In this document: positions 9,494 through 19,407 of the stretch, piece after piece
How positions within the stretch are numbered: the first letter of the stretch is position 1
Layout: every line of letters starts with the position of its first letter
From: Podospora pseudoanserina
Taxonomy: Eukaryota; Ascomycota; Sordariomycetes; Sordariales; Podosporaceae
Assembly (NCBI RefSeq): GCF_035222485.1
Contig: NC_085923.1
Location: 3,782,001 to 3,846,000, forward strand
DNA: 64,000 nucleotides
Direction of reading: 5' to 3'
Program-made: the position numbers and the translations under genes
The notes under the pieces: model-generated
Seen by the model: only the letters and a program-made list of their open reading frames with translations
What the model was told of the DNA's origin: nothing
Database searches by the model: none

Positions 9494-12400
9494 CTACCAT
9501 ATCCTCCGAGCGACCATCTCATACCTCACGACGCCGCTGAAATCCTTTTCCTTTTCCCTCTCTTCCTTGTCCCGATTTCTCTTGTCTCGCTCCTGCACTT
9601 TGCGCAGCCCTTCTGGGTCGTCAGCAAAGATCCACCTCCTCCTGTCATCCCCGACTTCCACGTTTCCATAGCCGCCAACCCGTCTGCCCTTGGCGTCAAA
9701 GCTCTCGCGTTCTTGTTTGCCAATGGCGATGGCATGCTCCTTCATCTTCATCTTGGCGTACCGGTCTCTCGAGTACCGCAGCAGCACCATGCCCAGCAGC
9801 ATCTTGATAATCAACAGCAACAAAAAGACGAGCAGGAAAACAACAACCATGGTCAAGCCGGCGATGATGTCATCCGAGGTGAACTGCCACCTCATCCAAA
9901 GCTTGGTGCCCATTCCCGCCTGCGCCGCAGCGGCTACCTGTTCTGATGTGGCATTGTCTGGGGAGGAAACGAGATCGGGGTAGGGCGAACCGTAAACCGC
10001 CCGGCCGAGGGCGTTGCGGATGAGATTGTCCAGCCTGTCCAGGGCAGCCACCATGGCTGGGGATGGGGCGGCCGAGTCCACCGACAAGGCCGTCTGTGTT
10101 GATGGCGGCAAAGGCGTTGGCAGGTGCGTGGCTAGGAACATGTTGTAGATCTGCACAAACGCCCTAATAAAGAGGCAGGATAAGGGCATAACAGGAAGGC
10201 CAAGGCGGCGAGTTAGTGAGGGGGTTACGAAGGCCTGGGGGTGACAAGTTAGCGACGGAATAATGACAGGGACTTTGAGAAAGTTGGGGGCTGTGCCTAC
10301 ATTAGTGTAGTAATCCTTGCAGAGAATATCAAGAATTCGACTGTAAAACGTCGGTTTGATGTTGTTGAATTTATTCACGAAAGCGTGCTTGACCCAGTCC
10401 ACAACCATTTCACTGCCAATCACGACAAAAAAGGGAGACAAAACCTCGCCAGACCAGAGCCACGACGGCATGATGGTGAAGCTAGCCGGGAGTATCGATG
10501 AGGTGTGAAGCGGAAAGCCGATCGGGCCGCCATCGTCGCCGCCCGCGCCCGGAACCCAGAATCCTCCCACTTCCACAATGTTGCGCATGGCGATAATGAC
10601 GAGCATGATCCAGAGCTGAAAACGCTCCACAATGTCGGCGCAGGCTAGCTGAAACGTGTTCTCCTTTTCGAAGCGTTTAAAGACGGAGCTCTTGATCTCC
10701 ACGAACTGATTCGACAAGAGCAGCGTCATCAGCGCATTCGAGTACGAGTTGACAGCAACATTTAGCGCAATGACCTGGTAGAACAGAATGACAGAGTGTA
10801 AAATGTTGTACACAAGGGCACCTAGAAACATACCCAGCGGAAGCATAACCTTGGAGCGGCCAGAGCTATTCCTAGACAGCGTCTCGGCACTAAACAAGCA
10901 CTCCAAAACGTCCTGACCAAGAGCCGACATGAGCCGGTCTCCTACTTCGAGCAGGTTGTAGATGGCGTATAGTTTGATGGCGGACTGTGCACGGATGAAG
11001 TGGTACATCCGGCTAGCGTCTAGGTTCATCAGGGCAACGGAGCTGCAAATAATGATGGCACCTTGCAAAAGATCGGCCTTGTTGTACGACGTCAGATTCG
11101 ATGGGCTTGACTTGGTTCGTCGATGTCGAAAGGTCCTCGGCGGCCGGTTGCTTGGTCGCTTAGACAACGGAACCGAACCGCCGCTGTGTGTCCGAGAGGT
11201 CTCACGGCGACGAGAGGTTGGCTCGCCGGCAGCAGCAGAGACCCCAGAGGACTGGCCCCCGACGCCATCCCCTACATCGCGTGCCCTGCTACGGCTCCTA
11301 GACTCATCCATTTGGCCCAAATCATGGTGGTTGGTCTTGGACGTAGACCTGCCGCGCCGTCCTCTCTCCCACATGCGTCCAAGCCCGTACCAGACAAAAC
11401 CGACCAGCCACCTTGCTTCTTTCTGTAGGACATGGCACCACCACTGAACCAAGATAGAAAGTGAAAGACAAAATCGCATTGGCAGAATTGTAAATGTCCA
11501 AAGCCAAGCATCCAAGCAAGCCAGCGCCCCAAAGATGATGGTTCTTTCCAGAAACCACGGGAGCATCATGACGTTTTTGAGACGCTCAAACTTGACCGCA
11601 CTAGATTCGTAGGGTATATCGGTAGTGTAAGAGTGGTGAATGTACAACGGACTGGGCCGCTGACCTGCCAATTCCAGCTGAAGAAGCGTAGGGACCGACA
11701 TTGGCGGCAGCGGTACCGATGGCGGTACAGGTGAAGGAGGGATGTCTTCCGCGGCCTCACCCCTCCTAGGTGCCGGCTGTTTAGACGTTTCCGAAGCGTG
11801 ATTTCCCTTGCCTTCGAGATCAAGAGGGGCCGGCCGAGGAGGCGGTTGAAAAGAATTGCGCCGATTCGAGGAGGGCGACTGCGCAGGAGGTTGACTCGTC
11901 GACTTTCGTCTGCTCATTGGCGGCGTAGACAACGTCCTTCCACCCAGATTCGGGCGTGCCTGAAAGGTTGGTCGTGCGTTTCCCGCATCCTGTCGAGTAT
12001 CCAAGCCGTCCACCCGTGGAAACTCGTGACGATCGGCCACAGCGGTCCGGCTGATGGTCTCGGCGATGCCCGCGCTCAACGGTTGATCTGCTAGCCTGCG
12101 CTCTGGCACGGCAGCCACTGGGAGGGATTCGGGGGCTGCAGTCAGCTCTTGCATTTTGGAGGCTGACAGTCGCCTCACACCACCGCCCGGGTTGCTTGTT
12201 TTTGTGTTTGACCGACTTCGTGTCTTGGGGACGGCGACGGTCGTCTGGTTCAGAATTTCGGGCTTTGCATCGTGGCTGTTCCCTTCAGAGGAGGATAGCT
12301 CCGCTGAGGGCTCGACATCGTTTTGGCTTTCCTCCGAGGGTTCTGGTGTCGGGACACCTCTCGTTGGGCTTGTAGTTACGCGCTCGTAAACAAGTTGTTC

Positions 12401-12586
12401 TTCGGTTGTCGGGTCTGGACGTGGATCGCTCGGTGTCAGTATTGGTGATGGGAGATGGCTGATAGATTGAGACAGCTTGTGGTGGGCAAGCTCGACAGCG
12501 CTGGGGCCGTTGGCCGTAGAAGGGGTGAAGGAGTTCTCGTCAGGCCCCTCGCCGACTATGGTCGCCATGATTAGTCGGTGGTTCAC
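9494..12586 (-). CDS. TAPT1/Emp65-family multi-pass membrane protein
   Basis: Member of the eukaryotic membrane protein family that includes animal TAPT1 and yeast Emp65 (ER membrane / SUN-domain partner). About 1,030 codons are open, and an in-frame 66-nt intron is likely inside (10,235-10,300: donor GTAGGC, branch GCTAAC, acceptor CCCCAG, phase 0). Removing it joins CKDYYTN to AFVTPSLTRRLG as in family members, leaving 1,008 aa. The first ~310 residues are disordered and Ser/Pro-rich. The conserved core starts at YTTDIPYESS and runs through MYHFIRAQSAIKLY, VGDRLMSALGQDV and NSYSNALMTLLLSNQFVEIK. A last hydrophobic span, VVVFLLVFLLLLIIKMLL, sits near the C-terminus, followed by a Lys/Arg/Glu tail. 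The start could be the ATG at 12,586 or the one at 12,568 (MATIVGEG). Confidence 0.9.
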   Translation of the reverse strand: MNHRLIMATIVGEGPDENSFTPSTANGPSAVELAHHKLSQSISHLPSPILTPSDPRPDPTTEEQLVYERVTTSPTRGVPTPEPSEESQNDVEPSAELSSSEGNSHDAKPEILNQTTVAVPKTRSRSNTKTSNPGGGVRRLSASKMQELTAAPESLPVAAVPERRLADQPLSAGIAETISRTAVADRHEFPRVDGLDTRQDAGNARPTFQARPNLGGRTLSTPPMSRRKSTSQPPAQSPSSNRRNSFQPPPRPAPLDLEGKGNHASETSKQPAPRRGEAAEDIPPSPVPPSVPLPPMSVPTLLQLELAGQRPSPLYIHHSYTTDIPYESSAVKFERLKNVMMLPWFLERTIIFGALACLDAWLWTFTILPMRFCLSLSILVQWWCHVLQKEARWLVGFVWYGLGRMWERGRRGRSTSKTNHHDLGQMDESRSRSRARDVGDGVGGQSSGVSAAAGEPTSRRRETSRTHSGGSVPLSKRPSNRPPRTFRHRRTKSSPSNLTSYNKADLLQGAIIICSSVALMNLDASRMYHFIRAQSAIKLYAIYNLLEVGDRLMSALGQDVLECLFSAETLSRNSSGRSKVMLPLGMFLGALVYNILHSVILFYQVIALNVAVNSYSNALMTLLLSNQFVEIKSSVFKRFEKENTFQLACADIVERFQLWIMLVIIAMRNIVEVGGFWVPGAGGDDGGPIGFPLHTSSILPASFTIMPSWLWSGEVLSPFFVVIGSEMVVDWVKHAFVNKFNNIKPTFYSRILDILCKDYYTNVGTAPNFLKVPVIIPSLTCHPQAFVTPSLTRRLGLPVMPLSCLFIRAFVQIYNMFLATHLPTPLPPSTQTALSVDSAAPSPAMVAALDRLDNLIRNALGRAVYGSPYPDLVSSPDNATSEQVAAAAQAGMGTKLWMRWQFTSDDIIAGLTMVVVFLLVFLLLLIIKMLLGMVLLRYSRDRYAKMKMKEHAIAIGKQERESFDAKGRRVGGYGNVEVGDDRRRWIFADDPEGLRKVQERDKRNRDKEEREKEKDFSGVVRYEMVARRIW
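10235..10300 (-). other. In-frame 66-nt intron inside the TAPT1-family gene
   Basis: GTAGGC donor, GCTAAC branch site 12 nt before a CCCCAG acceptor, length divisible by three, no stop codon. Retaining it would insert 22 residues between two conserved blocks. Confidence 0.8.
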
Positions 12587-13745
12587 ACCATCTCAGCGCG
12601 TTCTCTTGACATATGAAGGAAGACTAGGTGCTCGTATGGCGGTTTGCGCTCTGCACCAAAGAATGGGTGAAGTATTGTCTTGCTGGCCAGGTGGTTGCAC
12701 AGTGACAATGCACAATCCCGGCTTGGCAGCCACAAACCCCAGATGACGTTTGATCCATCTATCTAGGCTTGGCATACTGAAGTGGCAGGAGACCCTAACC
12801 CTAGCCAACACCGCAATCTCCGCCGTCGGCAACCTGGCTTGCTTGGTCAGCACCGAGCGGCTCTTCCCGTATCACGGACTTTCGTCACAAATCGCAACAA
12901 TTTGGCCTCAAGCTGACATGCTAAGCCCATTGAACTCGATTCGATTTCGGAGAGATATGCGGACTGATTGGAAGCCGCGCGCAACTGTCTTTGTCGGACT
13001 CGTGTACAATCCTACTATCAGCTCCTGGAAGGATTTTTGACCGCCGGGACTCGGTCTTGATGTTGTTAATTATATTCCACTGCTTTCGAGACTGTAGTAT
13101 CACTGCTGACTTGCATTGACTGCCTTGCGCCAAGACAAGATTGCTATCCGTATTAGGTGGTAACCCACGTGGCTGGGTGACCAACAACCAACAACATGCG
13201 GAAATACTGTAAGCGGAGTGGTTGGTGGTTGCGGCCGCGACGTTGTGTATTTGCGAAGGCACCGAAAGTGGCTCCTTTAAGACACAGCATGCCCATCGGC
13301 TGGAGGTAACACCATTGGCGTCATCTGTTAACAGGGAACCGACCGTATGGGATACAATGTCGTTAGCCCAGTACTCTGCTCTGGTAAAGCAGTGGTACGA
13401 TAAGCCGTGCTAGTCACTTTCTAGCTCAGGTAGCCACCATGTAGATACCTGCCTGGTACCTTCTTGATGGATCCCATGAACAAAGTGAACGATGGCAGGG
13501 GGTTCCGCTAAGACCGAGCTGCCCACGCGGACATGATATAGTTCCGGGCAGCACACCGCAAGATCTTTTGTATCGTTGATTTATAATACCAAAACCATTT
13601 GGCACTGGAAAAGCCTATAAGAAGGAGGGCATCTGCGACCCTTCACCGATTTAGTGAAGCCAGATTTATCATCGCAACTACCTCAGACACACAGGCTCAT
13701 CCCTCAACAAACCAAAGACACAACCTCAGCCTTCACACATTCACC
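12587..13745. promoter_or_regulatory. Divergent promoter region with a telomere-like motif
   Basis: It separates the TAPT1-family gene (minus) and the aldolase gene (plus). It holds a CCCTAACCCTA motif near 12,793-12,803 and a TATA box at 13,616. No further gene is visible. Confidence 0.5.
13616..13621 (+). promoter_or_regulatory. TATA box of the aldolase gene
   Basis: TATAAG 125 bp upstream of the aldolase ATG at 13,746; spacing leaves room for a ~95-nt leader. Confidence 0.5.
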
Positions 13746-14825
13746 ATGCCTGAAACCAACGGCACACAACTTACCGAGGAGGAGATCAAGAGCTTTGGCC
13801 CGCTGGCCAAGGCGCTCGAAGAGCGCCGAGCTGCTGGTCCTAAGGTGACAACTGCTTACCCGTCCGGCCCTCCTCAAGGCATGCAAGCCTACCTCGGACC
13901 TTCCATGTTCCAGCCACACCGGGCCCGTCAAGCCATACGAGATGCCCACGAGAAGAAGATCCCACCTCTTATCGGCTTCTACGCAGGCCTATCTTCGATT
14001 CCGCTCATGCGTTACATGGCTCCCTTTGGGTTTGATGTGGTGTGGATTGACTGGGAGCACACTTCCTGCAACGTCGAGACCATGACGTCTCTTGTCCACG
14101 ACGCCATCTTCATGAGCCAGGGCAAAACCATCCCATTCGTTCGGGTTCCCGGCCACGACCACGCTGCCATTGGCTTTGCCCTCGATGCCGGCGCCAGCAT
14201 TGTCATCCCTCAGTTGGAGACGGTTGAAGAGGCAAAGCATGTCATGAGCAGCTCCAAGTTCGGAACCAAGAACAGGGGCACAAGATCAGCGCCACCCTTT
14301 CGATTGATTCCTACCCTCACCGATCAGGGCTACGACGGTGCGAGAGATGTTTGGCAGAATTGGTAAGCCTTCTTTTCCCTCTCTGCTTCTTTTCGAAACC
14401 CACGAGGTATGGAAGGCAGACGAGAGACTGACTTGAACGGCTGTAGGAACGACCAAGCGGCGGTCATGGTTCAAATTGAATCCCTTGCCGGCATCAACAA
14501 CCTTGACGCCATCCTCACCGAGTGCCCCGATATTGATGTCGTGTGGCTCGGAGCGCTCGACTGCCGCATCAGTATGAATCTGCCTGCAAACTTTGGAATG
14601 GGCAGTGAGCCCGAATGGTTGGAGGCAAAGGAGAAATTCTACGCAACATTGAAGAAGCACAACAAGCCCCTCGCGGGCTTCTGCTTTGCACCTGGCGATG
14701 CCCTGACCGAAGCAGCTCAGGAGCATAGCATGATTCTTCACGGCGCAGATGTCACGAAGCTTCTTGAACTTCAGCAGGAGTTGGCGAACGCCAGGGAGGC
14801 TGTAAAGGGGGTTGTAAAGCAGTAG
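13746..14825 (+). CDS. HpcH/HpaI-type aldolase (2-keto-3-deoxy-sugar acid aldolase-like)
   Basis: Class II, metal-dependent aldolase of the HpcH/HpaI family; members cleave 2-keto-3-deoxy acids to pyruvate plus an aldehyde. Two exons, 13746-14362 and 14447-14825, with an 84-nt intron (GTAAGC, CTGAC branch, TGTAG), give 331 aa. Visible family motifs: WIDWEHT (catalytic His region, about residue 99), VQIESLAGINNLDAI (metal-binding Glu), and VWLGALDCRISM (metal-binding Asp). A family-typical C-terminal helix ends the protein. No signal peptide or peroxisomal tail is present, so it is probably cytosolic. The chosen ATG sits in a good context (TCACCATGCC); the frame upstream is open but has no ATG. 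Exact substrate unknown. Confidence 0.88.
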
Positions 14826-15141
14826 AATGTTTGTAACTTGTCTTTACACAGACCAGCATGTCAATTTTATATGTATGACCTACCTACCCTACTATAGATT
14901 TCAATTGTCAACCATGTGGCCAAGACTTACACCTGCACCAGCCACATCCTCTTGGTTTAATTTCATGCCAGTAGCCGCAAGTGTCCCGGACGTCCGACGA
15001 TCTAGTCGCGCTCCTTGTCCGCACTCGGATTCCATTCCATCTTCTTTCCTTTCTCGCTGCATTATATCACCAAGACTTTTGGGTTAAGATAGTTTTGCCC
15101 GAAATCATACCGGTAGACTTGTTTATTTATTAACAATAATC
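14826..15141. other. Short intergenic stretch
   Basis: 3' UTR of the aldolase and promoter of the next gene. Nothing further recognised. Confidence 0.4.
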
Positions 15142-15853
15142 ATGTGGTCCATTCTTCATCTGGTTGTTATATCAGCTGCTTTCCGGTGCATTAGTGCATC
15201 TACTGACACGGCCACCAAACCAGCCCATCCTCTTCTGAACATCACGGCATTGTCATCCCGTGACGGGTATTCGGTCCTGGAATGCTGGCAACTGGCCTCA
15301 CTTCCAGTCGACGCAATGCAGGCGGCCAATTACGTTGTTGGGGGGCAAACGACAAAGGCAGTTTGGTCACGCATTGAACCTCATACTTACATTGGTGAGG
15401 CATGGGCACCACACGCACAGTTTGTTGTCCCCATGAGTCTTCTCTGGCGTCCCATTTTTGAGCATTCTGCTGAAGAATCATTATTCATGCAGACTCTCCA
15501 TAATACTGAACGGACTTATCAGAATCACATCGCCGGCTCCGAGACCGACTGATGGACTTGGAAAAGGTCTGCTGAACGATTCCGTCATGATGTCAATTGG
15601 CCACGGCGAAGGCGACATGGGAGTAGTGGGAGAAGACCAGGAATACAAAAAACCAGAAACCAAAACCGCCTACATCCTCCCAGGAACTCTCAGGTCGTCT
15701 ATGCTCATCGCAGCAGATTTGAAGAGCATCAGTACCCTAGCGGGCCATTATACAGAATTCCCGAGCGATGAGCCTACTCTGCTAGTGCAGATCCCTTTTG
15801 ATGGGGATGTAGTACCCGAGCACATCGTCTTGTATGAGGGCGGTTGTCACTAG
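15142..15853 (+). CDS. Secreted small protein of unknown function (cupin-like look)
   Basis: Two exons: 15142-15419 and 15493-15853. The 73-nt intron (GTTTGT donor, ATGCAG acceptor) joins in frame as WAPHAQ followed by LSIILNGLIRI. Total 212 aa. An N-terminal signal peptide (about residues 1-20, MWSILHLVVISAAFRC) suggests secretion. The rest is a beta-rich body: SVLECWQLA, VWSRIEPHTYIG, LSIILNGLIRITSPA, then YILPGTLRSSMLIAADL and LLVQIPFDG. The stretch IEPHTYIGEAWAPHAQ plus ILNGLIRI plus PPG-like turns resembles a cupin-like beta barrel, but there is no clear metal-binding His set; this is only a structural impression. One Cys near the middle and one near the end. Confidence 0.75.
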
Positions 15854-15961
15854 ATGGAATAGAGTTTGTAGAATAGGTTCAAGTTGTGCCACAAGCGCTA
15901 ATCATACAGTTTGTTTGCTGCCCTGTAATGCCCAGAACGTTCCGCGGGTCGTCACTCTCGT

Positions 15962-16259
15962 TTACTGTCAAAGTTAGCCTTTTTGACACACTGTGGACTG
16001 GGGCATGGGAGCCTACCTTTGTCTCTTTCTCTTTAGCGCCCGTCTCACTCAAATCAGCCTGTTCCTTCCGCGCTGGGTCTGCTTTCTCCAAGGCAGGCTG
16101 GGATGCTTCAGGTGCCGCAAGAGACCCCGGATTGTTGTCGGTTGCGGGCTTGTGGTCAGGATATGGCCCGCGGGTGTGAGGATCATATGTCTCGGTGGTT
16201 GCCTGTTCACGCCGAGAAGGATCGACGACGTCTTTAAGGGACTCGATGATGTCGGACAT
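15962..16259 (-). CDS. Small hydrophilic, charged protein
   Basis: The ATG at 16,259 opens a frame of very hydrophilic sequence (MSDIIESLKDVVDPSRREQ, then Pro/Asp/Lys/Glu-rich). A canonical intron lies at 15,965-16,016 (GTAGGC, GCTAAC branch, GACAG). Splicing it brings a TAA directly after ETK, for an 81-residue protein. If the intron is retained the frame continues to 15,879 (126 aa). Composition recalls fungal stress-induced hydrophilins, but no family is assigned. The spliced short form is the preferred model. Confidence 0.6.
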
Positions 16260-16535
16260 TTTGGCTTCTGTGGTGTGTTGATGTTGAGTTCTAGGTATCG
16301 AGAAATGGTGATGGCCATAAGGTGATTAGGCAAATTGAACTGTTTTGAAGGCGACCTGATTGCTGGCTTGTTACACAAAGGCTGGGGACGATGGGTGCAA
16401 TGATGTCATCGCTGGTCCCAGAGCATCGGAGTGGGGCAAACAACTGGGAGATCTATTGGTGCTTGCCAAGACTCTCTCTTCTAAGATACAATGATGTCAC
16501 CAAGCTACAGATATCTGTAACTATCAGGTATTGCT

Positions 16536-16967
16536 CTAAGCTGTGGTGCTCCAGTGATACCTCTGAGTCTGACCTCCAGGTCCGTAGACCACTAGGCCGG
16601 ATCCCGTTCTCTCAGACTCCTGGCACGCCACCTTGGAATGGCAGTCAGCACAGAAGAAGTCAACATAGTCCCAGCAGTACACATAACTGCAGAAGCAGAA
16701 AGGAGCTGACAATATGCAGCATAGGTTCCTCCATAGCCTGTGAACCGCCATTCCAAGCTCAGTTAGCCCTGCCATAGACCACGCTGTCAATGAGGTGGTA
16801 ATTGATACTCACTCGGTGCCTTTACGGACTTCCTCCCGTTCAACCGTGGTGACCTGGCGGCAGAATGGACATTTAACCTTTGGGGGGCTTGAGGGATCAA
16901 ATTGCACATTTCCCAACATCTGGAGGGGGGTGGCCAACAGCTCAGCATTTAGTGCTGTTTGACCCAT
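16536..16967 (-). CDS. LITAF-domain protein A
   Basis: Two exons: 16813-16967 and 16536-16737. The 75-nt intron (GTGAGT, GCTAAC branch, CACAG) is in phase. 118 aa. The LITAF (SIMPLE) domain is a split zinc ribbon that anchors the protein on the cytosolic face of endosomal or plasma membranes. The first half has KCPFCRQVTT (Cys33, Cys36); a Cys/Phe-rich hydrophobic stretch (LCCILSAPFCFC) follows, then the second half DFFCADCHSKVA. All four zinc Cys are visible. The intron falls between the first knuckle and the hydrophobic stretch, the same place as in the two LITAF genes to the right. Function in fungi is poorly defined. Confidence 0.82.
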
Positions 16968-17535
16968 GATGGTAGTGCTGCTCGAGTTTGAGGTAGATCG
17001 ATGAATGTGTGCTCCAACAAATTGACGGGAGTACAGAGTGATTGAGCATAGGACCTAGGCATCTATACCAACACTCCTGGTTTTGCCTTAGCTGAAACAG
17101 GAACAAGCCATTCACAGCGGCATTACGGCGGCGCCACGAAAGCCACTGTCCGCAACGTGGGCTAGTTTTGTGTACAGTATGCTTGGACCATTGTCACTCA
17201 ACCTGCCCACGGTTACTAATTGAAACTGAAAGTCAAGGTAGGTATGAATCCGTTGAAGCGACAAACGCGCCGGTCCGCCGTGACAACTCTGTCTTGCATT
17301 CGGCATTATAAACCCAGAGGCCGGAAGTTAGGAAGGTTTACCTATCAGCTCTCGCTTATATTTTGCTTAATCGTATACACCATCTCACGCCACCGCCCAA
17401 GTCACATGGCGTTTTCCTTTTTGTGGCTTGCTGCTGCCACAAAACCCGACAATTACCCCGCTCTGGCTGGCTTTGGATCTCGCTTTCTCCCGGCGATAAT
17501 CAGCGTTTTGTTAAGGATACTGTCTCTCTTGCACC
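16968..17535. promoter_or_regulatory. Divergent promoter between two LITAF-type genes
   Basis: The genes at 16,967 (minus) and 17,536 (plus) diverge from this 568-bp region. A TATAAA lies at 17,307-17,312, about 224 bp upstream of the plus-strand ATG. No ORF of note. Confidence 0.5.
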
Positions 17536-18084
17536 ATGGAGCCTAGTAATCTCGAACCTCCATCATATACCTCTGCAGTCACCAATAATTCTTGCCAGCT
17601 TCAAGTCGGTGCTGGCGGATTGCCGCCACCTCCTTATGCTGCAACGTTGCCAACCCCTTTCTCTCCGACAGCAGAACGAGAGGATATCATCCAAACGATA
17701 CCTCTTCACCTTTTACACGAATATGACCACGGCCCATATATCCGGTGGATCGACTGCCCATTCTGCTTAAAAGGCACTCCTGTAAGAAGGGCCGTAACCA
17801 GGGGTTTTCAGTAAGTCAAAAACAGTCAACTCTATGGCGTCTGGACCAATTCAACGTGCTAAACTGGTTCCCCGCGCGCTCCACGCAGCAACGGTGTATT
17901 GAAGATGTGGCTGGGCTGGTCCATCATCACAGGAGGCATCGGGATGTTTTACCGACCAACCCATAACGACACGGTCGATTACTTTTGCGGTGACTGCCAA
18001 AACAAGGTGGCAACGAGCCATCCAGACAAGGGCCCGATGGAGACGTTTGGACCAGGGGGTCATAGTCGAACATTTGATAGGTAG
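17536..18084 (+). CDS. LITAF-domain protein B
   Basis: Two exons: 17536-17810 and 17889-18084. The 78-nt intron (GTAAGT, GCTAAAC branch, CGCAG) joins RGF to HNGVLKMW. 156 aa. An N-terminal ~60-residue Pro-rich segment with PPSY and PPPPY motifs precedes the domain; PPxY motifs are known WW-domain/Nedd4-type ubiquitin ligase ligands in LITAF proteins. First zinc half is DCPFCLKGTP, then the hydrophobic segment WLGWSIITGGIGMF, then second half YFCGDCQNKVATSHPD. Compared with the human fold the hydrophobic segment is short. Same intron position as its neighbours. Confidence 0.85.
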
Positions 18085-18730
18085 ACAAGGTAGACTCTAA
18101 TTCAGCGAGTGTTTTAGCCCAAGCCGAACTGGCTCCACATCCAGCCTGTTGGGTTGGATGATTTGGCAAGTCTTGAAATTGTCTATCTACCTATTTACCT
18201 AGGAGGAGGCTTGTAGATGCAGTAGCGTAAATTCTCATGGCAAGATTCACCAAACCTGATGCCACCTTGGAGGATTTGCCTCGCCGACTTTCGCTTCGGC
18301 AGAGCCAAGTTCGACTAAATCCAGTCATCAATTCTATACGGAGCCCTACTTCTGGGCATTCAGGCTTGGCTTTTACCAGCTTTATGGGTTGCTCTCGGCA
18401 AACAGGCAGTGTGCCAGTAGCTAACCATCCAAATCCGAACTAGCCAAAGAATAGCAGCTCGTACACCAACTGCGCCTCTTTATTGATATTTCACCTGGCA
18501 GGCAAGGCAGAAAACCCGTGCTTGGTGTGGAGCATATGCGAGGTTCTTATGTCCTTTTAGTTTATGCTCGGAAAACAAATGTCGAGTCACTGCCAAGCTT
18601 GTGTTCATGTGCGCGAGAGCGCGTGGTTTAAAGGAACCGCGCTCGCCTGCTGCCACATTCCTGAAGAAAGGCCTCCCTACAAACACCTCTTGTCGCACCC
18701 CAGCTAGAGAATCAACACTATCCCTTCATT
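18085..18730. other. Intergenic stretch between LITAF genes B and C
   Basis: No supported gene. Holds the 3' UTR of gene B and the promoter of gene C. Confidence 0.4.
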
Positions 18731-19290
18731 ATGTCGCAAAAAGTTGAGCGATCACCTACAGAGCTCCCTCTGGCCAATCTCCCTAGTCCAGCCGTCGATG
18801 GTGTATCGCCACCTGAGTACAGTGCTGGTCCTGGTAGTCCAGGGGCCCTACAAACGCCGACCCCTGCCGTCACCGCCCAACCAAAGGCGACAGCACCACC
18901 TACAGCCACGCCTGGTCAGATCATTATAACACCTCTCAATCAGATTGGTGAGCGGACGCAATGGATCCAGTGTCCATTTTGTTTGCAGACGTCCAAGATA
19001 CAAGTCCGAAAGGAAGGGTCGACCATGCAGGTGTATGTTTCCTCTCCTCATCGCGGTATCTCGGACAACTATCCACCATGTTTTGCTGACACTATATATC
19101 TACTAACAGGGTTGCGGGAGTTCTCTGCTGTTTGCTCTGCGTCTGCCTTGCCTGCGTCCCATGCCTCGCCCATTGGTTTGAAGACACCGAGTACCGTTGC
19201 GCCACTTGTCATAAGATCGTGGCAACTGAAAACTATGATGGGATATACAAGACACATGGACCTGGCGGGTCTGTGCAAAGGCTGAATTGA
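18731..19290 (+). CDS. LITAF-domain protein C
   Basis: Two exons: 18731-19032 and 19110-19290. The 77-nt intron uses a GTATGT donor and an ACTAAC branch immediately before the acceptor (ACTAACAG). 160 aa. A Pro/Thr/Ala-rich N-terminal ~75 residues with PPEY leads into QCPFCLQTSKIQV, then the hydrophobic stretch VAGVLCCLLCVCLACVPCLA, then YRCATCHKIVATE and GPGGS. This is the most canonical LITAF domain of the three, with the longest Cys-rich hydrophobic insertion. An upstream GT (CAG/GTGTAT) would shift the frame, so the GTATGT donor is required. Confidence 0.88.
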
Positions 19291-19407
19291 GACAGACAAA
19301 GCAGCAGCAGGTGAAGCAAGGCGGCTGGAAAGGCGGTCAGAATTGCAGTAATGATAATACCCATTTGTTTTGACGACAGGAGTTAATGGAGAGCAACGAT
19401 ATTCCAA

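Noticed and set aside
10962-11447. 161-codon plus-strand frame
   Set aside because: Antisense shadow of the TAPT1-family gene, whose protein is clearly conserved.
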